NCBI GenBank assembly: GCA_920105625.2
Contig: OV050033.1
Coordinates: forward strand, 89,654,280-89,718,279
DNA length: 64,000 bases
Origin: Clusia tigrina
Taxonomy: Eukaryota > Arthropoda > Insecta > Diptera > Clusiidae
Direction of reading: 5' to 3'
Made by a program: the position numbers and the translations under genes. The stretch's first letter is position 1. The number at the start of each line of letters is the position of its first letter. Below the pieces are notes generated by a model. That model searched no databases, was not told the origin of the DNA, and worked only from the letters and a program-made list of their open reading frames with translations. Below, one piece after another: positions 1 through 13,888 of the stretch.

Positions 1-2744
1 TCCTACACCTATCAAAGTTTGCAACATACAAATGCTTGGAACTTTTTTCTGGAGCGTCATAAAACCTTGAAATTTTGTAACAATAAAGTACTCGAGCCTC
101 ATGTCAATTTAAGCTATCGCTCAAAGCTATGCTACCCTTGACTCCCAAATCAAACACTGATAAAACTTCAAATGGCCCTAACTTCTTTACTGTACGTCCT
201 ACACCTATCAAAGTTTGCAACATACAAATGCTTGTAACTTTTTACTGGAGCGTCATAAAACCTTGAAATTTTGTAACAATAAAGTACTCGAGCCTCTTGT
301 CAATTTAAGGTATCGCTCAAAGTTATGCTACCCTTGAATCCCAAATCAAACACTGATAAAACTTCAAATGGCCCTAACTTCTATACTGTACGTCCTACAC
401 CTATCAAAGTTTGCAACATACAAATGCTTGTAACTTTTTACAGGAGCGTCATAAAACCTTGAAATTTTGTAACAATAAAGTACTCGAGCCTCTTGTCAAT
501 TTATGCTATCGCTAAAAGCTATGCTACCCTTGAGTTCCAAATCAATCACTAATAAAACTTCAAATGGCCCTAACTTCTATACGGTACGTTCTACACCTAT
601 CAAAGTTTGCAACATACAAATGCTTGTAACTTTTTACTGGAGGGTCATAAAACCTTGAAATTTTGTAACAATAAAGTACTCGAGCCTCTTGTCAATTTAA
701 GCTATCGCTCAAAGCTATGCTACCCTTGACTCCCAAATCAAACACTGATAAAACTTCAAATGGCCCTAACTTCTTTACGGTACGTCCTACACCTATCAAA
801 GTTTGCAACATACAAATGCTTGTAACTTTTTACTGTAGCGTCATAAAATATTGAAATTTTGTAACAATAAAGTACTCGAGCCCCTTCTCAATTTAGGCTA
901 TCGCTCAGAGCTATGCTACCCTTGAGCCCCAAATCAAATAATGATAAAACTTCAAATGGCCCTAACTTCTATACGGTTCATCCTACACCTATCAAAGTTT
1001 GCAACATACAAATGCTTGTAACTTTTTACTGGAGCGTCATAAATCCTTGAAATTCTGTAACAATAAAGAACTCGAGCCTCTTGTCAATTTATGCTATCGC
1101 TAAAAGCTATGCTACCCTTGAGTTCCAAATCAATCACTAATAAAACTTCAAATGGCCCTAACTTCTATACGGTACGTTCTACACCTATCAAAGTTTGCAA
1201 CATACAAATGCTTGTAACTTTTTACTGGAGCGTCATAAAACCTTGAAATTTTGTAACAATAAAGTACTCGAGCCTCTTGTCAATTTAAGCAATCGCTCAA
1301 GGTTATGCTACCCTTGAATCCCAAATCAAACACTGATAAAACTTCAAATGGCCCTAACTTCTATACGTTACGTCCTACACCTATCAAAGTTTGCAACATA
1401 CAAATGCTTGTAACTTTTTACTGGAGGGTCATAAAACCTTGAAATTTGGTAACAATAAAGTACTCGAGCCTCTTGTCAATTTAAGCTATCGCTCAAAGCT
1501 ATGCTACCCTTGACTCCCAAATCAAACACTGATAAAACTTCAAATGGCCCTAACTTCCTTACGGTACGTCCTACACCTATCAAAGTTTGCAACATACAAA
1601 TGCTTGTAACTTTTTACTGGAGTGTCATAAATCCTTGAAATTTTGTAACAATAAAGTACTCGAGCCTCTTGTTAATTTAAGCTATCGCTAAAAGCTATGA
1701 TACCCTTGAGTTCCAAATCAATCACTGATAAAACTTCAAATGGCCCTAACTTCTATACGATACGTTCTACGCCTATCAAAGTTTGCAACATACAAATGCT
1801 TGTAACTTTTTCCTGGAGCGTCATAATACCTTGAAATTTTATAACAATAAAGTACTCGAGCATCTCTTCAATTTAAGCTATCGCTCAAAGCTATGCGACC
1901 CTTGAGTCCCAAATCAAACACTGATAAAACTTCAAATGGCCCTAACTTCTATACGGTACGTCCTACACCTATCAAAGTTTGCAACATACAAATGCTTGTA
2001 ACTTTTTACTGGAGCGTCATAAAACCGTGAAATTTTGTAACAATAAAGTCCTCGAACCTCTTGTCATTTTAAGCTATTGCGCAAAGCTATGCTACCCTTG
2101 AGTCCCAAATCAAACACTGTTAAAACTTCAAATGGCCCTAACTTCTATACGGTACATCCTACACCTATCAAAGTTTGCAAAATACAAATGCTTGTAACTT
2201 TTTACTGGAGCGTCATAAAACCTTGAAATTTTGTAACATTAAAGTCCTCGAGGCTCTTGTCAATTTAATCTATCGCTCAAAGCTATGCTACCCTTGAGTT
2301 CCAAATCAAAAACTGATAAAACTTCAAATGGCCCTAACTTCTATACGATACGACCTACACCTATCAAAGTTTGCAACATACAAATGCTTGTAACTTTTTA
2401 CTGGAGCGTCATAAAACCTTGAAATTTTGTAACAATAAAGTACTCGAGCCTCTTGTCAATTTAAGCTATCGCTCAAAGCTATGCTAACCTTGAGTCCCAA
2501 ATCAAACACTGATAAAACTTTAAATGGCCCTAACTTCTATACGGTACGTCCTACACCTATCAAAGTTTGCAACATACAAATGCTTGTAACTTTTTACTGG
2601 AGCGTCATAAAACCTTGAAATTTTGTAACACTAAAGTCCTCGAACCTCTTGTCATTTTAAGCTATCGCGCAAAGCTATGCTACCCTTGAGTCCCAAATCA
2701 AACACTGATAAAACTTCAAATGGCCCTAACTTCTATACGGTACG
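1..2744. repeat. Irregular short-period satellite segment
   Basis: Fourteen monomers with weak higher-order structure. The variant combining GCTAAAAG, AATCAATCACT and a TTCTACAC/TTCTACGC start recurs with starts at 589, 1177 and 1765, a three-monomer (588-bp) spacing. The GAGGGTCAT plus CTTGACTCC type at 589 recurs at 1373, a four-monomer spacing. From about 1961 a type with CCTCGAACC and a GCGCAAAG or CACGCAAAG variant appears and leads into the dimer block that follows. No gene or foreign insertion is seen. Confidence 0.75.
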
Positions 2745-3724
2745 TCCTACACCTATCAAAGTTTGCAACATACAAATGCTTGTAACTTTTTACTGGAGCG
2801 TCATAAAACCTTGAAATTTTGTAACAATAAAGTCCTCGAACCTCTTGTCATTTTAAGCTATCACGCAAAGCTATGCTACCCTTGAGTCCCAAATCAAACA
2901 CTGATAAAATTTCAAATGGCCCTAACTTCTATACGGTACGTCCTACACCTATCAAAGTTTGGAACATACAAATGCTTGTAACTTTTTACTGGAGCGTCAT
3001 AAAACCTCGAAATTTTGTAACAATAAAGTACTCGAGCCTCTTGTCAATTTAAGCTATCGCTCAAAGCTATGCTACCCTTGATTTCCAAATCAAACACTGA
3101 TAAAACTTCAAATGGCCCTAACTTCTATAAGGTACGTCCTACACCTGTCAAAGTTTGCAACATACAAATGCTTGTAACTTTTTACTGGAGCGTCATAAAA
3201 CCTTGAAATTTTGTAACAATAAAGTCCTCGAACCTCTTGTCATTTTAAGCTATCACGCAAAGCTATGCTACCCTTGAGTCCCAAATCAAACACTGATAAA
3301 ACTTCAAATGGCCCTAACTTCTATACGGTACGTCCTACACCTATCAAAGTTTGGAACATACAAATGCTTGTAACTTTTTACTGGAGCGTCATAAAACCTC
3401 GAAATTTTGTAACAATAAAGTACTCGAGCCTCTTGTCAATTTAAGCTATCGCTCAAAGCTATGCTACCCTTGATTTCCAAATCAAACACTGATAAAACTT
3501 CAAATGGCCCTAACTTCTATACGGTACGTCCTACACTTGTCAAAGTTTGCAACATACAAATGCTTGTAACTTTTTACTGGAGCGTCATAAAACCTTGAAA
3601 TTTTGTAACAATAAAGTCCTCGAACCTCTTGTCATTTTAAGCTATCACGCAAAGCTATGCTACCCTTGAGTCCCAAATCAAACACTGATAAAACTTCAAA
3701 TGGCCCTAACTTCTATACGGTACG
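2745..3724. repeat. Two-monomer (392-bp) higher-order repeat
   Basis: Two monomer types alternate X-Y-X-Y-X. X (starts 2745, 3137, 3529) carries CCTCGAACC and TATCACGCAAAG. Y (2941, 3333) carries GTTTGGAAC, ACCTCGAAATT and TTGATTTCC. The GTTTGGAAC marker recurs at exactly 392 bp (2941, 3333, 3725), but the 3725 monomer changes to another type after its first part, so the dimer run ends in a hybrid. Confidence 0.88.
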
Positions 3725-6467
3725 TCCTACACCTATCAAAGTTTGGAACATACAAATGCTTGTAACTTTTTACTGGAGCGTCATAAAACCTTGAAATTTT
3801 GTAGCAATAAAGTACTCGAGCCTTTTGTCAATTTAAGTTTTCACTCAAAGCTATGCTACCCTTGAGTCCCAAATCTAACACTGATAAAACTTCAAATGGC
3901 TCTAACTTCTATACGATACGACCTACACCTATCAAAGTTTGCAACATACAAATGCATGTAACTTTTTACTGGAGCGTCATAAAACCTTGAAATTTTGTAA
4001 CAATAAAGTACTCGAGCCTCTTGTCAATTTAAGCTATCGCTCAAAGCTATGCTAACCTTGAGTCCCAAATCAAACACTGATAAAACTTCAAATGGCCCTA
4101 ACTTCTATACGGTACGTCCTACACCTATCAAAGTTTGCAACATACAAATGCTTGTAAATTTTTACTGGAGAGTCATAAAACCTTGAAATTTTGTAACAAT
4201 AAAGTCCTCGAACCTCTTGTCATTTTAAGCTATCGCGCAAAGCTATGCTACCCTTGAGTCCCAAATCAAACACTGATAAAACTTCAAATAGCCCTAACTT
4301 CTATACGATACGTCCTACACCTATCAAAGTTTGCAACATACAAATGCTTGTAACTTTTTACTGGAGCGTCATAAAACCTTGAAATTTTGTAACATTAAAG
4401 TCCTCGAGGCTCTTGTCAATTTAATCTATCGCTCAAAGCTATGCTACCCTTGAGTTCCAAATCATAAACTGATAAAACTTCAAATGGCCCTAACTTCTAT
4501 ACGGTACGTAATACACCTGTCAAAGTTTGCAACATACAAATGCTTGTAACTTTTTACTGGAGCGTAATAAAACCTTGAATTTTGTAGCAATAAAGTACTC
4601 GAGCCTCTTGTCAATTTAAGCTATCGCTAAAAGCTATGCTACCCTTGAGTTCCAAATCAGACACTGATAAAACTTCAAATGGCCCTAACTTCTGTACGAT
4701 ACGTCCTACACCTATCAAAGTTTGCAACATACAAATGCTTGTAACATTTTACTGGAGCGTCATAAAACCTTGAAATTTTGTAACAATAAAGTACTCGAGC
4801 CTCTTGTCAATTTAAGTTTTCACTCAAAGCTATGCTACCCTTGAGTCCCAAATCTAACACTGATAAAACTTCAAATGGCTCTAACTTCTATACGATACGA
4901 CCTACACCTATCAAAGTTTGCAACATACAAATGCATGTAACTTTTTACTGGAGCGTCATAAAACCTTGAAATTTTGTAACAATAAAGTACTCGAGCCTCT
5001 TGTCAATTTAAGCTATCGCTCAAAGCTATGCTAACCTTGAGTCCCAAATCAAACACTGATAAAACTTCAAATGGCCCTAACTTCTATACGGTACGTCCTA
5101 CACCTATCAAAGTTTGCAACATACAAATGCTTGTAAATTTTTACTGGAGCGTCATAAAACCTTGAAATTTTGTAACAATAAAGTCCTCGAACCTCTTGCC
5201 ATTTTAAGCTATCGCGCAAAGCTATGCTACCATTGAGTTCCAAATCAAACACTGATAAAACTTCAAATAGCCCTAACTTCTATACGGTACGTCCTACACC
5301 TATCAAAGTTTGCAACATACAAATGCTTGTAACTTTTTACTGGAGCGTCATAAAACCTTGAAATTTTGTAACAATAAAGTACTCGAGCCTCTTGGCAATT
5401 TAAGCTATCGCTCAAAGCTATGCTACCCTTGAGTCCCTAATCAAACACTGATAAAACTTCAAATGGCCCTAACTTCTATACGGTACATCCTACACCTATC
5501 AAAGTTTGCAAAATACAAATGCTTGTAACTTTTTACTGGAGCGTCATAAAACCTTGAAATTTTGTAACAATAAAGTACTCGAGCCTCTTGTCAATTTAAG
5601 CTATCGCTCAAAGCTATGCTAACCTTGACTCCCAAATCAAACACTGATAAAACTTCAAATGGCCCTATCTTCTATACGGTACGTCCTACACCTATCAAAG
5701 TTTGCAACATACAAATGCTTGTAACTTTATACTGGAGCGTCATAAAACCTTGAAATTTTGTAACAATAAAGTCCTCGAACCTCTTGTCATTTTAAGCTAT
5801 CGCGCAAAGCTATGCTACCCTTGAGTCCCAAATCAAACACTGATAAAACTTCAAATGGCCCTAACTTCTATATGGTACGTCCTACACCTATCAAAGTTTG
5901 CAACTTACAAATACTTGTAACTTTTTACTGGAGCGTCATAAAACCTTGAAATTTTGTAACAATAAAGTACTCGAGCCTCTTGTCAATTTAAGCTATCGCT
6001 CAAAGCTATGCTACCCTTGAGTCCCAAATCAAACACTGATAAAACTTCAAATGGCAGTAACTTCTATACGGTACGTCCTACACCTATCAAAGTTTGCAAC
6101 ATACAAATGCTTGTAACTTTTTACTGGAGCGTCATAAAACCTTGAAATTTTGTAACAATAAAGTCCTCGAACTTCTTGTCATTTTAAGCTATTGCGCAAA
6201 GCTATCCTACCCTTGAGTCCCAAATCAAACACTGATAAAAATTCAAATAGCCCTAACTTCTATACGGTACGTCCTACACCTATCAAAGTTTGCAACATAC
6301 AAATGCTTGTAACTTTTTACTGGAGCGTCATAAAACCTTGAAATTTTGTAACAATAAAGTACTCGAGCCCCTTGTCAATTTAAGCTATCGCTAAAAGCTA
6401 TGCTACCCTTGAGTTCCAAATCAAACACTGATAAAACTTCAAATGGCCCTAACTTCTGTACGGTACG
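3725..6467. repeat. Satellite segment containing a five-monomer duplication
   Basis: Fourteen monomers. A block at about 3828-4308, with GTTTTCACTC, AATCTAACAC, ATACGATACGACC and AAATGCATG, is repeated at about 4807-5287. The distance is 979 bp: five monomers minus one base, lost in the 4509-4703 monomer (CCTTGAATTTTG in place of CCTTGAAATTTTG). The two copies diverge after about 4308 and 5287. The rest is mixed monomers of the same types with no clear longer period. Confidence 0.8.
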
Positions 6468-8148
6468 TCCTACACCTATCAAAGTTTGCAACATACAAAT
6501 GCTTGTAACAATTTACTGGAGCGTCATAAAACCTTGAAATTTTGTAACAATAAAGTACCCGAGCCTCTTGTCAATTTAAGCTATGCGACCCTTGAGTCCC
6601 AAATCAAACACTGATAAAACTTCAAATGGCCCTAACTTCTCTTCGGTGCGTCCTACACCTATCAAAGTTTGCAACATAAAAACGCTTGTAACTTTTTACT
6701 GGAGCGTCATAAAACCTTAAAATTTTGTAACAATAAAGTACTCGAGCCTCTTGTCAATTTAAGTTATCGCTCAAAGCTATGCGACCCTTGAGTCCCAAAT
6801 CAAACACTGATAAAACTTCAAATGGCCCTAACTTCTATACGGTGCATCCTATACCTATCAAAGTTTGCAACATACAAATGCTTGTAACTTTTTACTGGAG
6901 CGTCATAAAACCTTGAAATTTTGTAACAATAAAGTACTCGAGCCTCTGGTCAATTTAAGCTTTCACTCAAAGCTATGCTAACCTTGAGTCCCAAATCAAA
7001 CACTGATAAAACTTCAAATGGCCCTAACTTCTATACGGTACGTCCTACACCTATCAAAGTTTGCAACATACAAATGCTTGTAACTTTTTACTGGTGCTTC
7101 ATAAAACCTTGAAATTTTGTAACAATAAAGTCCTCGAACCTCTTGTCATTTTAAGCTATCGCGCAAAGCTATGCTACCCTTGAGTCCCAAATCAAACACT
7201 GATAAAACTTCAAATGGCCCTAACTTCTATACGGTACGTCCTACACCTATCAAAGTTTGCAACTTACAAATGCTTGTAACTTTTTACTGGAGCGCCATAA
7301 AACCTTGAAATTTTGTAACAATAAAGTACTCAAGCCTCTTGTCAATTTAAGCTATCGCTTAAAGCTATTCTACCCTTGAGTCCCAAATCAAACACTGATA
7401 AAACTTCAAATGGCCCTAACTCCTATACGGAACGTCCTACACCTATCAAAGTTTGCAACATACAAATTCTTGTAACTTTTTACTGGAGCGTCATAAAACC
7501 TTGAAATTTTGTAACAATAAAGTACTCGAGCCTCTTGTCAATCTAAGCTATCGCTCAAAGCTATGCTACCCTTGAGTCCCAAATCAGACACTGATAAAAC
7601 TTCAAATGGCCCTAACTTCTTTACGGTACGTCCTACACCTATCGAAGTTTGCAACATACAAATGCTTGTAACTTTTTGCTGGAGCGTCATAAAACCTTGA
7701 AATTTTGTAACAATAAAGTACCCGAGCCTCTTGTCAATTTAAGCTATGCGACCCTTGAGTCCCAAATCAAACACTGATAAAACTTCAAATGGCCCTAACT
7801 TCTCTTCGGTGCGTCCTACACCTATCAAAGTTTGCAACATAAAAACGCTTGTAACTTTTTACTGGAGCGTCATAAAACCTTAAAATTTTGTAACAATAAA
7901 GTACTCGAGCCTCTTGTCAATTTAAGTTATCGCTCAAAGCTATGCGACCCTTGAGTCCCAAATCAAACACTGATAAAACTTCAAATGGCCCTAACTTCTA
8001 TACGGTGCATCCTATACCTATCAAAGTTTGCAACATACAAATGCTTGTAACTTTTTACTGGAGCGTCATAAAACCTTGAAATTTTGTAACAATAAAGTAC
8101 TCGAGCCTCTGGTCAATTTAAGCTTTCACTCAAAGCTATGCTACCCTT
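6468..8148. repeat. Six-monomer duplication carrying a 13-bp deletion
   Basis: The monomers starting at 6468 and 7631 are both 183 bp long and share AAGTACCCGAG (which destroys the XhoI site) and a 13-bp deletion after AATTTAAGCTAT. Both are followed by CTTCGGTGCG, CATAAAAACGC, GGTGCATCCTATACC and CCTCTGGTC in the same order. About 450 bp (roughly 6540-6985 and 7703-8148) is nearly identical at a spacing of 1163 bp, which is six monomers minus 13. The shared deletion shows the copies derive from one mutated ancestor. Confidence 0.88.
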
Positions 8149-9969
8149 CAGTCCCAAATCTAACACTGATAAAACTTCAAATGGCTCTAACTTCTATACG
8201 GTACGACCTACACCTATCAAAGTTTGCAACATAGAAATGCTTGTAACTTTTTACTGGAGCGTCATAAAACCTTGAAATTTTGTAACAATAAACTCCTCGA
8301 ACCTCTTGTCATTTAAAGCTATCGCGCAAAGCTATGCTACCCTTGAGTCCCAAACCAAACACTGATAAAACTTCAAATGGCCTTAACTTCTATACGGTAC
8401 GTCCTACACCTATCAAAGTTTGCAACATACAAATGCTTGTAACTTTTTACTGGAGCGTCATAAAACCTTGAAATTTTGTAACAATAAAGTACTCGAGCCT
8501 CTTGTCAATTTAAGCTATCGCTCAAAGCTATGCTACCCTTGAGTCCCAAATCAAATACTGATAAAACTTCAAATGGCCTTAACTTCTATACGGTACGTCC
8601 TACACCTATCAAAGTTTGCAACATACAAATGCTTGTAACTTTTTACTGGAGCGTCATAAAACCTTGAAATTTTGTAACAATAAAGTACTCGAGCCTCTTG
8701 TCAATTTAAGCTTTCACTCAAAGCTATGCTACCCTTGAGTCCCAAATCTAACACTGATAAAACTTCAAATGGCTCTAACTTCTATACGGTACGACCTACA
8801 CCTATCAAAGTTTGCAACATACAAATGCTTGTAACTTTTTACTGGAGCGTCATAAAACCTTGAAATTTTGTAACAATAAAGTCCTCGAAACTCTTGTCAT
8901 TTTAAGCTATCGCGCAAAGCTATGCTACCCTTGAGTCCCAAATCAAACACTGATACAACTTCAAATGGCCCTAACTTCTATACGGTACATCCTACACCTA
9001 TCAACGTTTGCAACATACAAATGCTTGTAACTTTTTACTGGACCGTCATAAAACCTTGAAATTTTGTAACAATAAAGTACTCGAGCACCTTGCCAATTTA
9101 AGCTATCGCTCAAAGCTATGCTACCCTTGAGTCCCAAATCAAACACTGATAAAACTTAAAATGGCCCTAACTTCTATACGGTACGTCCTACACCTATCAA
9201 AGTTTGCAACATACAAATGCTTGTAACTTTTTACTGGAGCGTCATAAAATCTTGAAATTTTGTAACAATAAAGTACTCGAGCCTCTTGTCAATTTAAGCT
9301 ATCGCTCAAAGCTATGCTACCCTTGAGTCCCAAATCAAACACTGATAAAACTTCAAATGGCTCTAACTTCGTTACGGTACGTCCTACACCTATCAAAGTT
9401 TGCAACATACAAATGCTTGTAACTTTTTACTGTAGCGTCATAAAACCTTGAAATTTTGTAACAATAAAGTACTCGAGCCTCTTGTCAATTTAAGCTATCG
9501 CTCAAAGCTATGCTACCCTTGAGCCCCAAATAAAATACTGATAAAACTTCAAATGGCCGTAACTTCTATACGGTACATCCTACACCTATCAAAGTTTGCA
9601 ACATACAAATGCTTGTAACTTTTTACTGGAGCGTCATAAAACCTTGAAATTTTGTAACAATAAAGTACTCGAGCCTCTTGTCAATTTAAGCTATCGCTCA
9701 AAGCTATGCTACCCTTGAGTCCCAAATCAAACACTGATACAACTTCAAACGGCCCTAACTTCTATACGGTACATCCTACACCTATCAAAGTTTGCAACAT
9801 ACAAATGCTTGTAACTTTTTACTGGAGCGTAATAAAACCTTGAAATTTTGTAACAATAAAGTACTCGAGCCCCTTGTCAATTTAAGCTATCGCTAAAAGC
9901 TATGCTACCCTTGAGTTCCAAATCAAACACTGATAAAACTTCAAATGGCCATAATTTCTGTATGGTACG
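8149..9969. repeat. Satellite segment leading into the 20-mer domain
   Basis: Mixed monomers without a clean long period. The stretch from 8990 to about 9500, marked by GAGCACCTTGCC and a following CTGTAGCG monomer, recurs at 10362 to about 10870 inside the first 20-mer copy, at exactly 1372 bp (seven monomers). This region therefore shares ancestry with the 20-mer unit but was not amplified with it. Confidence 0.78.
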
Positions 9970-12900
9970 TCCTACACCTATCAAAGTTTGCAACATACAA
10001 ATGCTTGTAACATTTTACTGGAGCGTCATAAAACCTTGAAATTTTGTAACAATAAAGTACTCGAGCCTCCTGTCAATTTAAGCTATCGCTCAAAGCTATG
10101 CTACCCTTGAGTCCCTAAACAAACACTAATAAAACTTCAAATGGCCCTAACTTCTATACGGTACGTCCTACACCTATCAAAGTTTGCAACATACAAATGC
10201 TTGTAACTTTTTACTGGAGCGTCGTAAAACCTTGAAATTTTGTAACAATAAAGTTCTCGAGCCTCTTGTCAATTTAAGCTATCGCTCAAAGCTATGCTAC
10301 CCTTGAGTCCCAAATCAAACACTGATAAAACTTCAAATGGCCGTAACTTCTATACGGTACGTCCTACACCTATCAAAGTTTGCAACATACAAATGCTTGT
10401 AACTTTTTACTGGAGCGTAATAAAACCTTGAAATTTTGTAACAATAAAGTACTCGAGCACCTTGCCAATTTAAGCTATCGCTCAAAGCTATGCTACCCTT
10501 GAGTCCCAAATGAAACACTGATAAAACTTAAAATGGCCCTAATTTCTATACGGTACGTCCTACACCTATCAAAGTTTGCAACATACAAATGCTTGTAACT
10601 TTTTACTGGAGCGTCATAAAACCTTGAAATTTTGTAACAATAAAGTACTCGAGCCTCTTGTCAATTTAAGCTATCGCTCAAAGCTATGCTACCCTTGAGT
10701 CCCAAATCAAACACTGATAAAACTTCAAATGGCCCTAACTTCTTTACGGTACGTCCTACACCTATCAAAGTTTGCAACATACAAATGCTTGTAACTTTTT
10801 ACTGTAGCGTCATAAAACCTTGAAATTTTGTAACAATAAAGTACTCGAGCCTCTTGTCAATTTAAGCTATCGCTAAAAGCTATGCTACCCTTGAATTCCA
10901 AATCAAACACTGATAAAACTTCAAATGGCCATAATTTCTGTACGGTACGTCCTACACCTATCAAAGTTTGCAACATACAAATGCTTGTAACATTTTACTG
11001 GAGCGTCATAAAACCTTGAAATTTTGTAACAATAAAGTACTCGAGCCTCCTGTCAATTTAAGCTATTGCTCAAAGCTATGCTACCCTTGAGTCCCAAAAC
11101 AAACACTAATAAAACTTCAAATGGCCCTAACTTCTATACGGTGCGTCCTACACCTATCAAAGTTTGCAACATACAAATGCTTGTAACTTTTTACTGCAGC
11201 GTCATAAAACCTTGAAATTTTGTAACAATAAAGTACTCGAGCCTCTTGTCAATTTAAGCTATCGCTCAAAGCTATGCTACCCTTGACTCCCAAATCAAAC
11301 ACTGATAAAACTTCAAATGGCCCTAACTTCTTTACTGTACGTCCTACACATATCAAAGTTTGCAACATACAAATGCCTGTAACTTTTTACTGGAGAGTCA
11401 TAAAACCTTGAAATTTTGTAACAATAAAGTACTCGAGCCTCTTGTAAATTTAAGCTATCGCGCAAAGTTATGCTACCCTAGAGTTCCAAATCAAACACTG
11501 ATAAAACTTCAAATGGCCCTAACTTATATACGGTACGTCCTACACCTATCAAAGTTTGCAACATACAAATGCTTGTAACTTTTTACTGGAGCGTCATAAA
11601 ACCTTGAAATTTTGTAACAATAAAGTGCTCGAGCCTCTTGTCAATTTAAGCTATCGCTCAAAGCTATGCTACCCTTGACTCCCAAATCAAACACTGATAA
11701 AACTTCAAATGGCCCTAACTTCTTTACGCTACATCCTACACCTATCAAACTTTGCAACATACAAATGCTTGTAACTTTTTACTGTAGCGTCATAAAACCT
11801 TGAAATTTTGTAACAATAAAGTATTCGAGCCTCTTGTCAATTTAAGCTATCGCTCAAAGCTATGCTACCCTTGAGCCCCAAGTCAAATACTGATAAAACT
11901 TCAAATGGCCGTAACTTCTATACGGTACATCCTACACCTATCAAAGTTTGCAACATGCAAATGCTTGTAACTTTTTACTGGAGCGTCATAAATCCTTGAA
12001 ATTTTGTAACAATAAAGTACTCGAGCCTCTTGTCAATTTAAGCTATCGCTAAAAGCTATGCTACACTTGAGTTCCAAATCAATCACTGATATAACTTCAA
12101 ATGGCCCTAACTTCTATACGGTACGTTCTACACCTATCAAAGTTTGCAACATACAAATGCTTGTAACTTTTTACTGGAGCGTCAAAAAACCTTGAAATTT
12201 TGTAACAATAAAGTACTCGAGCCTCTTGTCAATTTAAGCTATCGCTCAAAGCTATGCGACCCTTGAATCCCAAATCAAACACTGATAAAACTTCAAATGG
12301 CCATAACTTCTATACGGTACGTCATACACCCATCAAAGTTTGCAACATACAAATGCTTGTAACTTTTTACTGGAGCGTCATAAAACCTTGAAATTTTGTA
12401 ACAATAAAGTCCTCGAGGCTCTTGTCAATTTAATCTATCGCTCAAAGCTATGCTACTCTTGCGTTCCAAATCAAAAACTGATAAAACTTCAAATGGCCGT
12501 AACTTCTATACGGTACGTCCTACACCTATCAAAGTTTGCAACATACAAATGCTTGTAACTTTTTACTGGAGCGTAATAAAACCTTGAATTTTGTAACAAT
12601 AAAGTACTCGAGCCCCTTGTCAATTTAAGCTATCGCTAAAAGTTTTGCTACCCTTTTGTTCCAAATCAAACACTGATAAAACTTCAAATGGCTCTAACTT
12701 CTGTACGGTACGTCCTACACCAATCAAAGTTTGCAACATACAAATGCTTGTAACTTTTAACTGGAGCGTCATAAAACCTTGAAATTTTGTAACAATAAAG
12801 TACTCGAGCCTCTTGTCAATTTAAGCTATCGCTCAAAGCTATGCTACCCTTGACTCCCAAATCAAACACTGATAAAGCTTCAAATGGCCCTAACTTCTTT

Positions 12901-13888
12901 ACGGTACGTCCTACACCTATCAAAGTTTGCAACATACAAATGCTTGTAACTTTTTACTGTAGCGTCATAAAACCTTGAAATTTTGTAACAATAAAGTACT
13001 CGAGCCTCTTGTCAATTTAAGCTATCGCTCAAAGCTATGCTACCCTTGAGCCCCAAATCAAATACTGATAAAACTTCAAATGGCCGTAACTTCTATACGG
13101 TACATCCTACACCTATCAAAGTTTGCAACATACAAATGCTTGTAACTTTTTACTGGAGCGTCATAAATCCTTGAAATTTTGTAACAATAAAGTACTCGAG
13201 CCTCTTGTCAATTTAAGCTATCGCTAAAAGCTATGCTACACTTGAGTTCCAAATCAATCACTGATAAAACTTCAAATGGCCCTAACTTCTATACGGTACG
13301 TCCTACACCTATCAAAGTTTGCAACATACAAATGCTTGTAACTTTTTACTGGAGCGTCAAAAAACCTTAAAATTTTGTAACAATAAAGTACTCGAGCCTC
13401 TTGTCAATTTAAGCTATCGCTCAAAGCTATGCGACCCTTGAGTCCCAAATCAAACACTGATAAAACTTCAAATGGCCATAACTTCTATACGGTACGTCCT
13501 ACACCTATCAAAGTTTGCAACATACAAATGCTTGTAACTTTTTACTGGAGCGTCATAAAACCTTGAAATTTTGTAACAATAAAGTTCTCGAGCCTCTTGT
13601 CAATTTAAGCTATCGCTCAAAGCTATGCTACCCTTGAGTCCCAAATCAAACACTGATAAAACTTCAAATGGGCCTAACTTCTTTACGGTAGGTCCTACAC
13701 CTATCAAAGTTTGCAACATACAAATGCTTGTAACTTTTTACTGTAGCGTCATAAAACCTTGAAATTTTGTAACAATAAAGTACTCGAGCCTCTTGTCTAT
13801 TTAAGCTATCGCTCAAAGCTATGCTACCCTTGAGCCCCAAATCAAATACTGATAAAACTTCAAATGGCCCTAACTTCCTTACGGTACG
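9970..13888. repeat. 20-monomer higher-order repeat, copy 1 (3919 bp)
   Basis: First of three consecutive copies of a 20-monomer unit (20 x 196 minus one base). The missing base is in monomer 14 (12518-12712), where CCTTGAAATTTTG lost one A. Markers in order: CCCTAAACAAACACTAAT (about 10115), GAGCACCTTGCC (10454), CCTAGAGTTCC in copies 2 and 3 at the equivalent place, CATACACCCATC (about 12322) and CTTTTGTTCC (about 12653). An internal six-monomer similarity (about 11911 and 13086, 1175 bp apart) shows the unit grew by an earlier duplication. I noted about ten single-base differences from copy 2, for example around 10254, 10532, 11123, 11349, 11394 and 13298. Confidence 0.93.

Noticed and set aside
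11360..11578. Open frames of 67-72 codons on the + strand (also near 8028, 12340, 15279, 16259, 19198, 20178, 26557, 54043, 57963, 59335) as small genes
   Set aside because: Each is the same satellite stretch read across one monomer junction where a stop is mutated. The period is 196 bp (1 modulo 3), so no frame persists. No codon-use or domain signal was seen, and they appear or vanish with single substitutions.
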